A stretch of 64,000 nucleotides of DNA from Neolewinella xylanilytica (GTDB taxonomy: Bacteria > Bacteroidota > Bacteroidia > Chitinophagales > Saprospiraceae): the NCBI RefSeq assembly GCF_002934605.1, contig NZ_PTJC01000006.1, forward strand, positions 124,001 to 188,000, read 5' to 3'. Numbering within the stretch: position 1 is the stretch's first letter; each line of letters begins with the position of its first letter. The position numbers were made by a program, and so were the translations under genes. The notes below the pieces were generated by a model. The model saw nothing but the letters and a program-made list of their open reading frames with translations. It did not search any database and had not been told where the DNA came from. Below are positions 52,001 to 59,333 of the stretch, piece after piece.

Positions 52001-52193
52001 TCGTCAGATCGGCGTCGGGGTACTGCTGGTACACGGCCGTTTCGAAGTGACCGAAGTAGGCCATGCGGCTGCACAGGTTATTGCCAATCAGGACGAGCTT
52101 CTCGCCGGATTGCAGCGTGAGTAGGCCCTTCCTTTCTTCCGCGGAACAGGAGAGTAGCAGGAGCAGGCTGAGGAGGGCGGGGTAGTAGCGCAC
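49059..52193 (-). CDS. Lipoprotein combining SGNH hydrolase, PVC-type propeller, HEAT-like and cytochrome c domains
   Basis: 1044 residues from a GTG start. A lipobox ends in Cys16 (SLLLLLSCSAEE). Residues ~25-255 form an SGNH/GDSL-like hydrolase (LVLIGNNLCSRMAYFGHFE, VVIAFFGLNESYAG, SDGISLTDAGYRRLANHL). Residues ~360-730 form the membrane-bound-dehydrogenase propeller of the PVC family (KLIILEDTDDDGKADELKVW, FLEDTDGDDRADRREIVLSG, YLVDWHNVLVGHMQHNARDP). HEAT-like helices follow (~750-900), and a class I cytochrome c ends the protein with CETCHQADGRGLDATGYPPLAG and PMTAYGGLMSNEEMAAVLTYVRN. Such proteins oxidise sugars or sugar alcohols and pass electrons by the haem. The ThuA gene follows. Expected in the periplasm, lipid-anchored. 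Confidence 0.88.
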   Translation of the reverse strand: MRYYPALLSLLLLLSCSAEERKGLLTLQSGEKLVLIGNNLCSRMAYFGHFETAVYQQYPDADLTIRNMCDPGNTPGFRPHASRADPWAFPGAEAFNPDVNRPTGSQGFFPTEDEWLDTLDADVVIAFFGLNESYAGRAGETNFALELDSFLRHSQQQLYNEESPPRLVLVGPLAYEDASELGLPDGHAENERLERYAGIMADIAEDNGVPFVDLYGPSLEWRDADERLTSDGISLTDAGYRRLANHLTEKLFGSSPTTDDPELLARVNEKNRFWLLDFKMPNGVHAYGRRYDPYGPDNYPYEKEKVRQMTANRDTAIFAYLDGDTYDLAAADARTRPLPAVQTNYAVEPADSVEYRYGEEALATFTVAPGFKIELFASEREFPELANPCQMNWDDRGRLWVSLMPSYPHYKPGDELPNDKLIILEDTDDDGKADELKVWADSLHLPVGFEFANGGVYVSQGTNLMFLEDTDGDDRADRREIVLSGFDDHDTHHNISAYEADPGGGIYMGEGIFLHTNVETPYGPVRGTNGGFYRYNPARGHLERTAQIPIPNPWGIIFDAWGQPIFAHTSGTQVRWMLPSTIQPVYGVQAPMADDLIEEAHRVRPTSGLEIVSSRHFPDEMQGDLLINNTIGFLGTKQHRLFDKGTGFDSRWRQDLVTSTDPNFRPVDMEFAPDGSLYLVDWHNVLVGHMQHNARDPLRDHVHGRIYRITYPERPLVPVPEVADAPIETLLDNLQLPEYRTRYRSRRVLRNRDTDEVMAAVRRWIANQDSTANSYETYLREALYVTWGANRIDLDILNAASRADDYRLRAAAARVVRYLGYQLDDEAERLTAFAQDEHPRVRMEAIVAASWLPAERGEGILAAAESSDLVDFDREVLLNARAHMRGQAYEPPAAAVTDEPDSPLARAYALGEEIFAREAYCETCHQADGRGLDATGYPPLAGSPWVTGDKQRLIKLVMHGLYGPLEVNGKPYDGQVPMTAYGGLMSNEEMAAVLTYVRNAFGNEASMVTPEEVDQVRAVTAERKGMYRAEELLEEHPFPEEVKK

Positions 52194-52233
52194 GATCGTA
52201 TTGTAGTCGACCGAATATACAAACTCCGCTTAC

Positions 52234-53088
52234 CTAGTCGTCCGCCCCCAGCCGCAACAGTTTGATCCGGGCGATCATCATGTCGATGGCGAGCTTCAGC
52301 GTCTGCACCAGGTCGCTGTCTTCCCGGTAGTCGGCGTCTTCCAGGTTGTGGACCCGCCGGCCGCGGCTCATGTTGTTGTAGTTCTCCCAATCGTCCCCTT
52401 CCGGATTGATGGCCACGGCTACCCCGCCGCCGTTCTCCACGACTTGGAAGGCGGACATATCGCTGCTGCCGTCGCCGACGTACACCACCTGCGCCATCGG
52501 CACGTAGTTGTTCTTCGGATCGTGATCGATGTAGGTGTTTTCCAGCTCACTGGCTTTGTCGAGGTCCAGCCCCTCCACCAGTTGCTTGATGTAGTGCACC
52601 TTGTCGACGTGACTGATCACGCGGCGGGCACTCAGCACGCGGCCGTCGTGGTCGAACTCCAGCTCGCCCCCGTACACCCGGTCGAACTGCTCGCCGATGA
52701 CCGAGCTTTCCGGGATGGTCTTGAAGCCGGCGGTGAGGAGCACGAATTCCAGCCGGACGTCCTCGTCCCGGTCGGCGGCGTACTTTTTGAGGCAATCCAC
52801 CAGCTGATCGGCCCCGGGAAATAGCGGGAACTTCCGCCCGAAGGCTTCCATTGACTTCCGGGTGATGGGGCTGTCCTCCCGGTGGGAATATTCCCGCAGT
52901 AGGTCGGCCTTGGCCAGGGGGTACTGCCACATGTCCTCCTGTCGCTTTTCGAGGCGGGCGGCGAAATCAGCGTAGGGTATGCCTAAGTGGTCGAAGTAGG
53001 TTTTCGTGGTACTCGGACCGAGGGTATCGTCGAAGTCGAAGATGAGCACGATACGCTCGCGCAGGATGCGGGTGGCGGAGGTGGACAT
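52234..53088 (-). CDS. HAD-family hydrolase
   Basis: 284 residues from ATG 53088. Motif I is LIFDFDDTLGPS (nucleophile Asp and general acid Asp), motif II is FVLLTAGFKTIPES, the Lys is in the HVDKVHYIKQLVE region and the metal Asp pair is VVYVGDGSSDMSAF. The cap is helical (residues ~30-90), giving a phosphoserine-phosphatase-like C1 layout. It is a soluble phosphatase with unknown substrate. It lies 40 bases ahead of the PVC-type haem protein gene in the same direction and could be co-transcribed. Confidence 0.85.
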   Translation of the reverse strand: MSTSATRILRERIVLIFDFDDTLGPSTTKTYFDHLGIPYADFAARLEKRQEDMWQYPLAKADLLREYSHREDSPITRKSMEAFGRKFPLFPGADQLVDCLKKYAADRDEDVRLEFVLLTAGFKTIPESSVIGEQFDRVYGGELEFDHDGRVLSARRVISHVDKVHYIKQLVEGLDLDKASELENTYIDHDPKNNYVPMAQVVYVGDGSSDMSAFQVVENGGGVAVAINPEGDDWENYNNMSRGRRVHNLEDADYREDSDLVQTLKLAIDMMIARIKLLRLGADD

Positions 53089-53120
53089 ATTCACTATACC
53101 TCCCTACGCGTATATCGTGT

Positions 53121-54140
53121 TCACTGGTGCAGGACGATCTGGCTGGTGACGTTGCCGTCCTGGTCGGTCAGTCGCAGGATGTAGTGGCCGGGGACGAGGG
53201 GGGTGTCGCCCAGCGGAAGCTCGATCCGCGCCCGCCCGGCTTCGTGCTGTTGGGGTTGCCATTTGCGGATCATCTGCCCGTTGACGTGCCACAGCTGGGC
53301 GGATAGCGTACCGGCCACTTCGGCGGGGAACGCGACGTTCAGGCGATCGGTGAAGGGGTTGGGGGAGACGTTGATGCCGGGAGCGGTTTTTTCCTTGACG
53401 GCGACCGTATCGCGCTGGGAAAAGGCAAAAAAGGCGGTGTCGGGTTCTGAATAGTCGACGTAGCATGCGCCAACTATGATTATTTCTCCCGCCAGTGCTT
53501 GATCCGACATTTTTACCTCCAGCATTTTTGGCGCTTCAAATCCCGAGTCATCTCGCTCAACGGGGTAATCCAGGTCTTCGTAACCTATGTACGTGAGCTG
53601 GAGTACCTGCCCGGCCTTCACCGTCAGTTCGAATCCCCCGTCAAAATCAGTGACCGTGCCCGTAGTAGTACCCTTGATCAGTATGGTGACCCCGATTAGC
53701 GGCGCTCCTTCCTCATCCGTCACCACCCCCCGGAATGTCCCCTTCATCCGTGCTTCCCGTTCCACGTCCCCGTTGATGATCTCGCTCAGCTCGGTGTAGG
53801 CCGGTTCCTGGTCTTTAGGTACGTCCGCCCCCGGCACCTGCGCCGCCGCCCCCGCGCTCAGCAGTAAACCCCCGGCGGCCGCCGCCGCCCGCCACCCCGT
53901 CGACGGCTTCACGTGGGCCCGCACCGGCCGGTCCAGCTGATCGCGGCGGAAGCGGCCGCAAAGCTTGTTGCCCGCCACGGCCAGGTACTGGTGGATCTCC
54001 CGGTCGGTCATCCAGCTGAAGTCGGTGACGGCCTTCTCGCAGCTGGCGCAGTGGCGGCGGTTGTCGCCCAGCGGGGTCATGCGGTCCCAGTCTTCGTGGC
54101 AGGGTTCGGAAATGGAGATGCGTAGGGGAGTGTAGGCCAT
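53121..54140 (-). CDS. Protein with Cys-rich N-terminus, carboxypeptidase-like domain and T9SS sorting domain
   Basis: 339 residues. The N-terminal ~70 residues have four cysteines arranged like a metal site (C14, C31, C34, C61; CHEDWDRM, RRHCASCEKAV, NKLCGRF) and no signal peptide. A hydrophobic Ala/Gly-rich segment (GWRAAAAAGGLLLSAGAAAQ, 82-101) follows and looks like a delayed signal sequence. Residues ~130-215 are a carboxypeptidase-regulatory-like beta-sandwich (GTFRGVVTDEEGAPLIGVTI, GFELTVKAGQVLQLTYIGYE). The last ~80 residues are a T9SS type A sorting domain (NVSPNPFTDRLNVAF..PGHYILRL). Role unknown; an outer-surface protein is inferred, with the Cys-domain possibly remaining inside. 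Confidence 0.82.
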   Translation of the reverse strand: MAYTPLRISISEPCHEDWDRMTPLGDNRRHCASCEKAVTDFSWMTDREIHQYLAVAGNKLCGRFRRDQLDRPVRAHVKPSTGWRAAAAAGGLLLSAGAAAQVPGADVPKDQEPAYTELSEIINGDVEREARMKGTFRGVVTDEEGAPLIGVTILIKGTTTGTVTDFDGGFELTVKAGQVLQLTYIGYEDLDYPVERDDSGFEAPKMLEVKMSDQALAGEIIIVGACYVDYSEPDTAFFAFSQRDTVAVKEKTAPGINVSPNPFTDRLNVAFPAEVAGTLSAQLWHVNGQMIRKWQPQQHEAGRARIELPLGDTPLVPGHYILRLTDQDGNVTSQIVLHQ

Positions 54141-54292
54141 CTGAAGTGTGCTTTGGCAGGTAGATGAACGGATCGGGTGGATTGCACACGGCGGATTGAT
54201 CTTTTCCGTCGACTATTCGCTGAAGTTTATCGGGAAAACTCACCGGCACCTCCGTATCGACCGATGTTGTACCCGATCAAATTCCCAAAATC

Positions 54293-54553
54293 ATGGGCTT
54301 CGGCGGATCGGCCAGTGCGGCCAATGCAGCAATCAAACGGAATGCGGCCCTGCGCAACAATCGCTCGTTCCTGGGGGAGGGGGAAAGGAAATGGAAGCAC
54401 CGGGCCGGATTCGAGCGGCAGGCCCAGCTCGCCGAGAGAGTGAAATTCCGGGAGCAGCTCGCGCTGGAGATGGCGGCGGATCGCCGTTGGCGGATCGTGA
54501 CGTGGGTGCTGATTTTGATCGCCCTCTATACGCTTATCGTCTATTTCTTTTAA
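54293..54553 (+). CDS. Small membrane-anchored protein ahead of the glycosyltransferase
   Basis: 86 residues from ATG 54293 (MGFGGSASAANAAIKRNAALR). A charged, helical N-terminal two thirds is followed by a single C-terminal helix (WRIVTWVLILIALYTLIVYFF), so a tail-anchored inner-membrane protein is predicted. The stop codon overlaps the start of the glycosyltransferase (TAATG), which strongly supports a real, translationally coupled gene. The N-terminal Gly/Ala/Ser-rich start and the R/K/E-rich helix give no known function. A protein of similar build is encoded behind the glycosyltransferase. Confidence 0.72.
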   Translation: MGFGGSASAANAAIKRNAALRNNRSFLGEGERKWKHRAGFERQAQLAERVKFREQLALEMAADRRWRIVTWVLILIALYTLIVYFF

Positions 54554-56073
54554 TGGGACAACCAAGGCACTTCACCTCCGTCTGTATTTTTGCTCTCGCC
54601 CTGCTGGCTATTGGCCTGCACCTTTATGCGGCCACTACGCTGTCCTACCACCGGGACGAGCTGCTGTACTTCGCGCTGGGCTATCATCCCGCCTGGGGCT
54701 ACCCGTCGGTGCCCCCGCTGATCGGCTGGCTGGCCGGATTGGTGCGGATCACGATCGGTAGCAGTGTATTCGCTGTCAAGTTGCTGCCGGCCCTCCTGAG
54801 CGGGGTATTCGTTTGGCTGGTGGCCGCCATCGTGCGGGAAATGCGGGGCGGGGGCTTTGCCACTATCCTGGCCTGCGCTACCGCGGTCGTGCTGCCGGCC
54901 ACGTTACGCACCTTCCACCTGTTCCAGCCGGTGCATCTCGACTTGCTATGGTGGACGGTCCTTACGCTGCTGATCCTTCGGTACCTGAATACCGACAACC
55001 GCCGCTATCTGCTCCTGCTCGGGATCGTTGTCGGGCTGGCCCTGCTGACCAAATACCTGGTGCTGCTGCTGGTGGGCGGGCTGCTGGTCGGATTGCTGCT
55101 GTTCCGGCCGGCGGCTTTTCGCGAACCCTATTTGCACATCGGTGCGCTAATCGCCCTGTTGCTCTGGACGCCGAACCTGCTCTGGCAGGCCTCCAACGAT
55201 TGGGCGGTCGCAGGGCATCTGGAGGCGCTGAGCCGAAAACAGCTGGTTCACGTCGATCGCCTGAGCATCCTCACCGATCAACTGATGATGGCCTTTGCCG
55301 GATCGCTCCTGCTGGTGCCCGGATTGGTGTACCTGCTTCGTCGCCACCGGGTCGTGGCCGTAGCGGTGCTCTTTACCTTGGGAGCGCTGCTGGTACTCCG
55401 GGGTAAAAGCTATTACGCCATGGGCTTGTTCCCGGCACTTCTGGCGGCCGGGGCGGTGTGGTGGGAACGCTCATTGCCGCAAACCTGCTGGCGGTGGCTA
55501 CTGCCCGTGCTGATCGTCGCGCTTAACCTTCCCGTGTTACCGTTCGGGTTGCCGATCGTCGGGAAGAATGAACTGATCAGTTACTTCCAGGTGCTGGAGC
55601 GGGACTTCGGTCTGGTGCCCGGTCGGCGCTGGGAAGACGGGAAGATCCACGCCCTTCCGCAGGATTACGCCGATCAATTGGGGTGGCCGGAGTTAAAGGC
55701 CGAACTGGTCGCCGCTTACGCGTTGGAACCGGACCCCCTGCATACCGCTCTATACTGTGAGAATTACGGTCAGGCGGGCGCGCTGCTGCAGGTGGCAGGC
55801 CAAAATGGAATCCCCGAACCGATATCCTTCAGCGATGCCTTCAATTTCTGGCTGCCGGATTCCATACCGGAGCCGCTGACCGCCCTGTACTACGTCAATG
55901 ACGAGCCGGCTTCCGACCTGGATGACTGGTTCTCCGAAGTAAGGCAGGTAGGCCGCGTAGACAACCCGTACGCCCGGGAATACGGCACGACGATTTATCG
56001 ATACAGCAAGCCGATTCAGCCCTTCGACCGATTTTGGCGTCAGCGGACATCGGAGAAACCATCACCTTACTGA
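54553..56073 (+). CDS. GT39-type (ArnT/PMT-like) membrane glycosyltransferase
   Basis: 506 residues with about 10-12 hydrophobic helices in the first 380. The first periplasmic loop has the diagnostic acidic motif LSYHRDELLYFALGYHPAWG and YPSVPPLIGWLAG, as in dolichyl- or undecaprenyl-phosphate sugar transferases of the PMT_2 family. Later RTFHLFQPVHLDLLWW and LTKYLVLLLVGG fit. The C-terminal ~130 residues are a soluble periplasmic domain. The enzyme transfers a sugar from a polyprenyl carrier to lipid or protein outside the inner membrane; the acceptor is unknown. An upstream in-frame extension to 54148 overlaps the preceding small gene and is rejected. Confidence 0.88.
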   Translation: MGQPRHFTSVCIFALALLAIGLHLYAATTLSYHRDELLYFALGYHPAWGYPSVPPLIGWLAGLVRITIGSSVFAVKLLPALLSGVFVWLVAAIVREMRGGGFATILACATAVVLPATLRTFHLFQPVHLDLLWWTVLTLLILRYLNTDNRRYLLLLGIVVGLALLTKYLVLLLVGGLLVGLLLFRPAAFREPYLHIGALIALLLWTPNLLWQASNDWAVAGHLEALSRKQLVHVDRLSILTDQLMMAFAGSLLLVPGLVYLLRRHRVVAVAVLFTLGALLVLRGKSYYAMGLFPALLAAGAVWWERSLPQTCWRWLLPVLIVALNLPVLPFGLPIVGKNELISYFQVLERDFGLVPGRRWEDGKIHALPQDYADQLGWPELKAELVAAYALEPDPLHTALYCENYGQAGALLQVAGQNGIPEPISFSDAFNFWLPDSIPEPLTALYYVNDEPASDLDDWFSEVRQVGRVDNPYAREYGTTIYRYSKPIQPFDRFWRQRTSEKPSPY

Positions 56074-56181
56074 TCGGGGGCGCGGTACGGGTTATTCGTC
56101 GAGAATTACCGCACGCATATCTAGCCGTTTTTACCCCGGTCATAGTCTCCGCTAATTTGCTGGCGAACAACAGCTTACGGA

Positions 56182-56478
56182 ATGACTGCTATTTGTTTGA
56201 TTACCACGGCCGCTACGGTGAAGCGGCACCCGGATTTACCCGATTTGCAAGAGGATCCCTCCCTTCACCCGACGGCCGCAGGGGAAAATCACCCCGTGCA
56301 AGAGATGCCCCTTCCTGCTGCTTCCTCGCTACTACGCAGCGTATACCAAGAGCAATACCAACGCGAAGTAAGGGCCAGCCGGCGGGTCGTGATGTGGGCG
56401 ACAATTTTGAGTATCGGCCTGGCAATAAGTTTGGCACTATTGCTTTATAGACTGCTCATCATTGGTACGATTCTATGA
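56182..56478 (+). CDS. Small membrane-anchored protein behind the glycosyltransferase
   Basis: Up to 98 residues from ATG 56182, or 57 from ATG 56305 (MPLPAASSLLRSVYQEQYQRE). A charged stretch is followed by one C-terminal helix (VVMWATILSIGLAISLALLLYRLLI), the same layout as the small protein before the glycosyltransferase. Its stop overlaps the start of the next gene by ATGA, supporting that it is translated. The function is unknown. Confidence 0.6.
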   Translation: MTAICLITTAATVKRHPDLPDLQEDPSLHPTAAGENHPVQEMPLPAASSLLRSVYQEQYQREVRASRRVVMWATILSIGLAISLALLLYRLLIIGTIL

Positions 56479-56963
56479 ATTTGACACGCTGCTATTTGAT
56501 TATTGGCCTTTTCTTTTCCATCACCGCGGTTACCCACGCCCAGCAGTACGATCGTGCGGTTGGCTTGCGGTTCGGCTACCCGCTGTCCGTCAGTTATAAA
56601 AAATTCATCAATTACACCGATGCCGTCGAATTGTACGCCGGCTGGCGGGGATGGCGACGTTATCGGGCCTTCAGTCTGAACGGGGCCTACCAGATTCACC
56701 GCGACTTTCCGGACGTGCGCGGGCTACAGTGGTACTACGGTGGCGGCGCCGGTGTTCAGTTATGGAGTTACGACAACTACGAGCGTGGGTCGGCCACGGT
56801 GAGTCTTTCCGGTTACCTGGGACTCGAATATCTTATTCCGGACGTGCCCCTGACCATCAGCGTCGACTGGCGGCCGACGATCTATCTCGGTACCCAGCGG
56901 GACGATGGCTTTCACAATTTGAGCGTGTCGTCGGGAGCCGTGGCGGTGCGCTATCTTTTTTAG
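56475..56963 (+). CDS. Small outer-membrane protein, paralogue 1 of 3
   Basis: 162 residues with a signal peptide (LIIGLFFSITAVTHAQ). The mature protein has strand-like alternation and the motifs AVGLRFGYPLSVSYKKFI, GLQWYYGGGAGVQLWSYD, SLSGYLGLEYLIPDVPLTIS, VDWRPTIYLG and SGAVAVRYLF, with a C-terminal Phe, as for an eight-stranded OmpA/OmpW-like barrel. The same motifs occur in the next two genes, so they arose by tandem duplication. A structural or small-molecule role in the outer membrane is inferred. It is coupled to the small membrane protein by an ATGA overlap. Confidence 0.82.
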   Translation: MNLTRCYLIIGLFFSITAVTHAQQYDRAVGLRFGYPLSVSYKKFINYTDAVELYAGWRGWRRYRAFSLNGAYQIHRDFPDVRGLQWYYGGGAGVQLWSYDNYERGSATVSLSGYLGLEYLIPDVPLTISVDWRPTIYLGTQRDDGFHNLSVSSGAVAVRYLF

Positions 56964-57040
56964 CCACCAAAATTTTTTCTCTCCCTTCTGGTAACGTTGG
57001 AGCGGATGGTGGTATGAAAGGGACATACACAACCTACACT

Positions 57041-57541
57041 ATGAACCACATTCGCCTTACACTCCTCTTTGTATTCCTTGCCGTTTTTTCCCATACCGCT
57101 TCCGCTCAGGACTTCAAGTCGGCGGCGGGCGTGCGGCTGGGCTATCCCTTCTCGGTCAGTTACAAGACCTTCATCACCGAGACGAACGCCCTCGAGGCCT
57201 ACGTCGGCTTTCGCAGTTATAGTGGTGTCGCGAACTGGATCAGCATCAATGGTGCCTATCAGGTTCACAACGACATTGCCGAGCTGGAAGGTCTGCAGTG
57301 GTACTACGGCGGGGGCGCCGGGGCCCAGTTCTGGAGCTACGACTTCGATGCTTCGGGCAGTACTACCTTCAGCGTGTCCGGGTATCTGGGCCTGCAGTAC
57401 ACCTTTGCCGACACCCCGGTGACGGCAAGCATCGACTGGGTACCCACCTACTTCTTTGGTAGTTCCTCCTACGGTGCATTTAATTCCTTTGGCGGGGGCT
57501 ACGGCGCCCTGGCCGTGCGCTACGTTCTCGGTCGCCCCTAG
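57041..57541 (+). CDS. Small outer-membrane protein, paralogue 2 of 3
   Basis: 166 residues from ATG 57041 with signal peptide LLFVFLAVFSHTASAQ. It shares AAGVRLGYPFSVSYKTFI, SINGAYQVHNDIAELEGLQW, YYGGGAGAQFWSYDFD, VSGYLGLQYTFADTPVT, SIDWVPTYFFG and YGALAVRYVLGRP with its neighbours. It is closer to paralogue 3 than to paralogue 1 in the SINGAYQVH and DWVPT parts. It is followed by paralogue 3 in the same direction after 137 bases. An ATG nine codons upstream is possible but lies before the signal peptide. Confidence 0.82.
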   Translation: MNHIRLTLLFVFLAVFSHTASAQDFKSAAGVRLGYPFSVSYKTFITETNALEAYVGFRSYSGVANWISINGAYQVHNDIAELEGLQWYYGGGAGAQFWSYDFDASGSTTFSVSGYLGLQYTFADTPVTASIDWVPTYFFGSSSYGAFNSFGGGYGALAVRYVLGRP

Positions 57542-57678
57542 CATTACGCTGGAAGCCGCTACGATATTTCTACGGTGTGAATTGCGTCGACGGTAGGGCT
57601 TTGCCTGTTCCGTCGGCGCATACTCCGTACCTTACTGACCGATCGTATTCGGGCGTGCGCCCATCAACCACCCGTCTC

Positions 57679-58173
57679 ATGACTACGCTTCGGTGCCTGC
57701 TTTTCTTTGCTCTCTGCGGTTTTTTCACCTCCGGTGCTCAGGCCCAGGACTTCGGTTCCGCCCTGGGTGTGCGGTTGGGATCCCCGCTATCCGTTTCCTA
57801 TAAAAACTTTCTTTCCCGTACCAGTGCCCTCGAAGTGTACGCCGGGATCCGGAACTACGGGGAGTACGGCTGGTTCAGCATTAATGGCGCGTATCAGGTA
57901 CATACCGATATCGCGCAGGTTTACGGCCTGCAATGGTACTACGGCGGCGGGGCCGGACTACAGTTCTGGAATTACGACCGCACTGTGGAAAACTCGGTGA
58001 CCCTGGGACTGTCCGGGTATCTCGGCTTACAGTACACCTTTTACGGTGCCCCGGTCACCCTCTCGCTCGATTGGGTACCAACGCTGTTCGTCGGGCGAAA
58101 ACTGGACGATGACATCCGGGCTTTCGGTGCGGGTCACGGTGCACTCGCCGTTCGCTACATCCTGTTTCGCTAG
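57679..58173 (+). CDS. Small outer-membrane protein, paralogue 3 of 3
   Basis: 164 residues from ATG 57679 with signal peptide CLLFFALCGFFTSGAQAQ. Shared motifs are ALGVRLGSPLSVSYKNFL, SINGAYQVHTDIAQVYGLQW, YYGGGAGLQFWNYD, LSGYLGLQYTFYGAPVTLS and LDWVPTLFVG, ending GHGALAVRYILFR. It ends by overlapping its stop codon with that of the convergent hemW gene (CTAG). An upstream in-frame ATG at 57577 would add 34 non-signal residues and is rejected. Confidence 0.82.
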   Translation: MTTLRCLLFFALCGFFTSGAQAQDFGSALGVRLGSPLSVSYKNFLSRTSALEVYAGIRNYGEYGWFSINGAYQVHTDIAQVYGLQWYYGGGAGLQFWNYDRTVENSVTLGLSGYLGLQYTFYGAPVTLSLDWVPTLFVGRKLDDDIRAFGAGHGALAVRYILFR

Positions 58174-59333
58174 GCAAAGGTATCGGCGGCGATCCCGTCG
58201 GCCATCGCCAATCCGCTCCGCGTCAATCGGAAGATACCGCCCGGGGGCACCTGGTGGAGGGTGCCGGCGGTCAGGTGACGTTCCGCTTCCCGGGCAAAGT
58301 GATCGGCTTTCTCCCGGCCGAAGCGAAGGGCGAGATCGGTCAGATCGATGCCCTCGGTGCGGCGCAGCCCGGTCATGACGTACTCGTTGTAGCGGTCGCG
58401 ATCCGTGAGCAATTCCTCTTCGAAGAGGAGCGGGCCGGCCGTCTCGAAGTCCGTCGCTGACTGAATATCCGTCCAAGCCCGCACGTAGGTGCCGTTGTTG
58501 CTCACGTTCCACCGTCTCCGGTTCGTGCCATCGAAGCTGTGGGCGCCGGGACCTACGCCGAGGTAGGGCGTGCCGGTCCAGTACCCGCTGTTATGACGGC
58601 TGCGGTGACCGGGGCGGGCGAAATTGGAAATTTCGTAGTGTTCGAAGCCGGCCCCCCCGAGATGATCGATCAGCATGGCGAAGTGGCGGGTGAATTTTTC
58701 GTCGTCGGTATCCGGAATCACTCCAGTGGTCACCCGATGACCGAGTGCGGTGCGGGGTTCGACGGTCAGCGCGTAGGCGGCGATGTGGTTGACACCTAGC
58801 TGCGTCGCGATGCGGAGATTTTCCGCCCAGGTGGCGTCCGTAGTGGTCTGGGCGCCATAAATGAGGTCGATGCTCAGGTTGTTGAAGCCGGCGGCCACCA
58901 CTTTTTCCACCGCCGTACGGGCCTCGCGGGCATCATGGGCCCGGTTCATGAAGCGCAGATCCGCCTCGTCGAAACTCTGAATGCCGATACTCAGCCGGTT
59001 GACCGGGCTGTCGGCGAGCATGGCGATGGTCTCGGTATTCAGGTCGTCCGGATTGGCCTCCAGGGTGATCTCCGTAACTTCCTGGCCGCCCCAGTATCCC
59101 GCACGCCGGATGGCGTTGAAGAGGCGATCGAGTTCGTCGGGCCGCAGGATCGAAGGGGTTCCCCCGCCGAAGTAGATGGTGTCTACCGTTCCGGCTGGTA
59201 GCTCCCCGCGGCGCACTTCCAGCTCGCGCACCATGGCCGTCACCACCGCGTCCCGCTGCTTCAGGTTGGTACTGAAGTGGAAGTTGCAGTAGCTACAAGC
59301 CTGCTTGCAGAAGGGGATGTGTAGGTAGAGCAC
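58170..59333 (-). CDS. hemW: Haem chaperone HemW (radical SAM, coproporphyrinogen-oxidase-like)
   Basis: 387 residues from a GTG start (59333) that gives (M)LYLHIPFCKQACSYCNFHF at the N-terminus, the standard start. The radical SAM cysteines are CKQACSYC. Further motifs are DTIYFGGGTPSILRPDEL, TLEANPDDLNTE, RLSIGIQSFDEADLRFMNRAH, SIDLIYGAQTT, YEISNFARPGHRSRHNSGYW and LGVGPGAHSFDG. HemW (not HemN) has this Cys spacing and lacks the fourth Cys; it binds haem and delivers it to proteins. An upstream extension of 42 codons is unlike the family. It is convergent with the third OMP paralogue. Confidence 0.93.
   Translation of the reverse strand: MLYLHIPFCKQACSYCNFHFSTNLKQRDAVVTAMVRELEVRRGELPAGTVDTIYFGGGTPSILRPDELDRLFNAIRRAGYWGGQEVTEITLEANPDDLNTETIAMLADSPVNRLSIGIQSFDEADLRFMNRAHDAREARTAVEKVVAAGFNNLSIDLIYGAQTTTDATWAENLRIATQLGVNHIAAYALTVEPRTALGHRVTTGVIPDTDDEKFTRHFAMLIDHLGGAGFEHYEISNFARPGHRSRHNSGYWTGTPYLGVGPGAHSFDGTNRRRWNVSNNGTYVRAWTDIQSATDFETAGPLLFEEELLTDRDRYNEYVMTGLRRTEGIDLTDLALRFGREKADHFAREAERHLTAGTLHQVPPGGIFRLTRSGLAMADGIAADTFA

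Noticed and set aside
54148-54552. N-terminal extension of the glycosyltransferase
   Set aside because: It lies over the coupled 86-residue gene in another frame and shows no conserved sequence; ATG 54553 overlaps the preceding stop.
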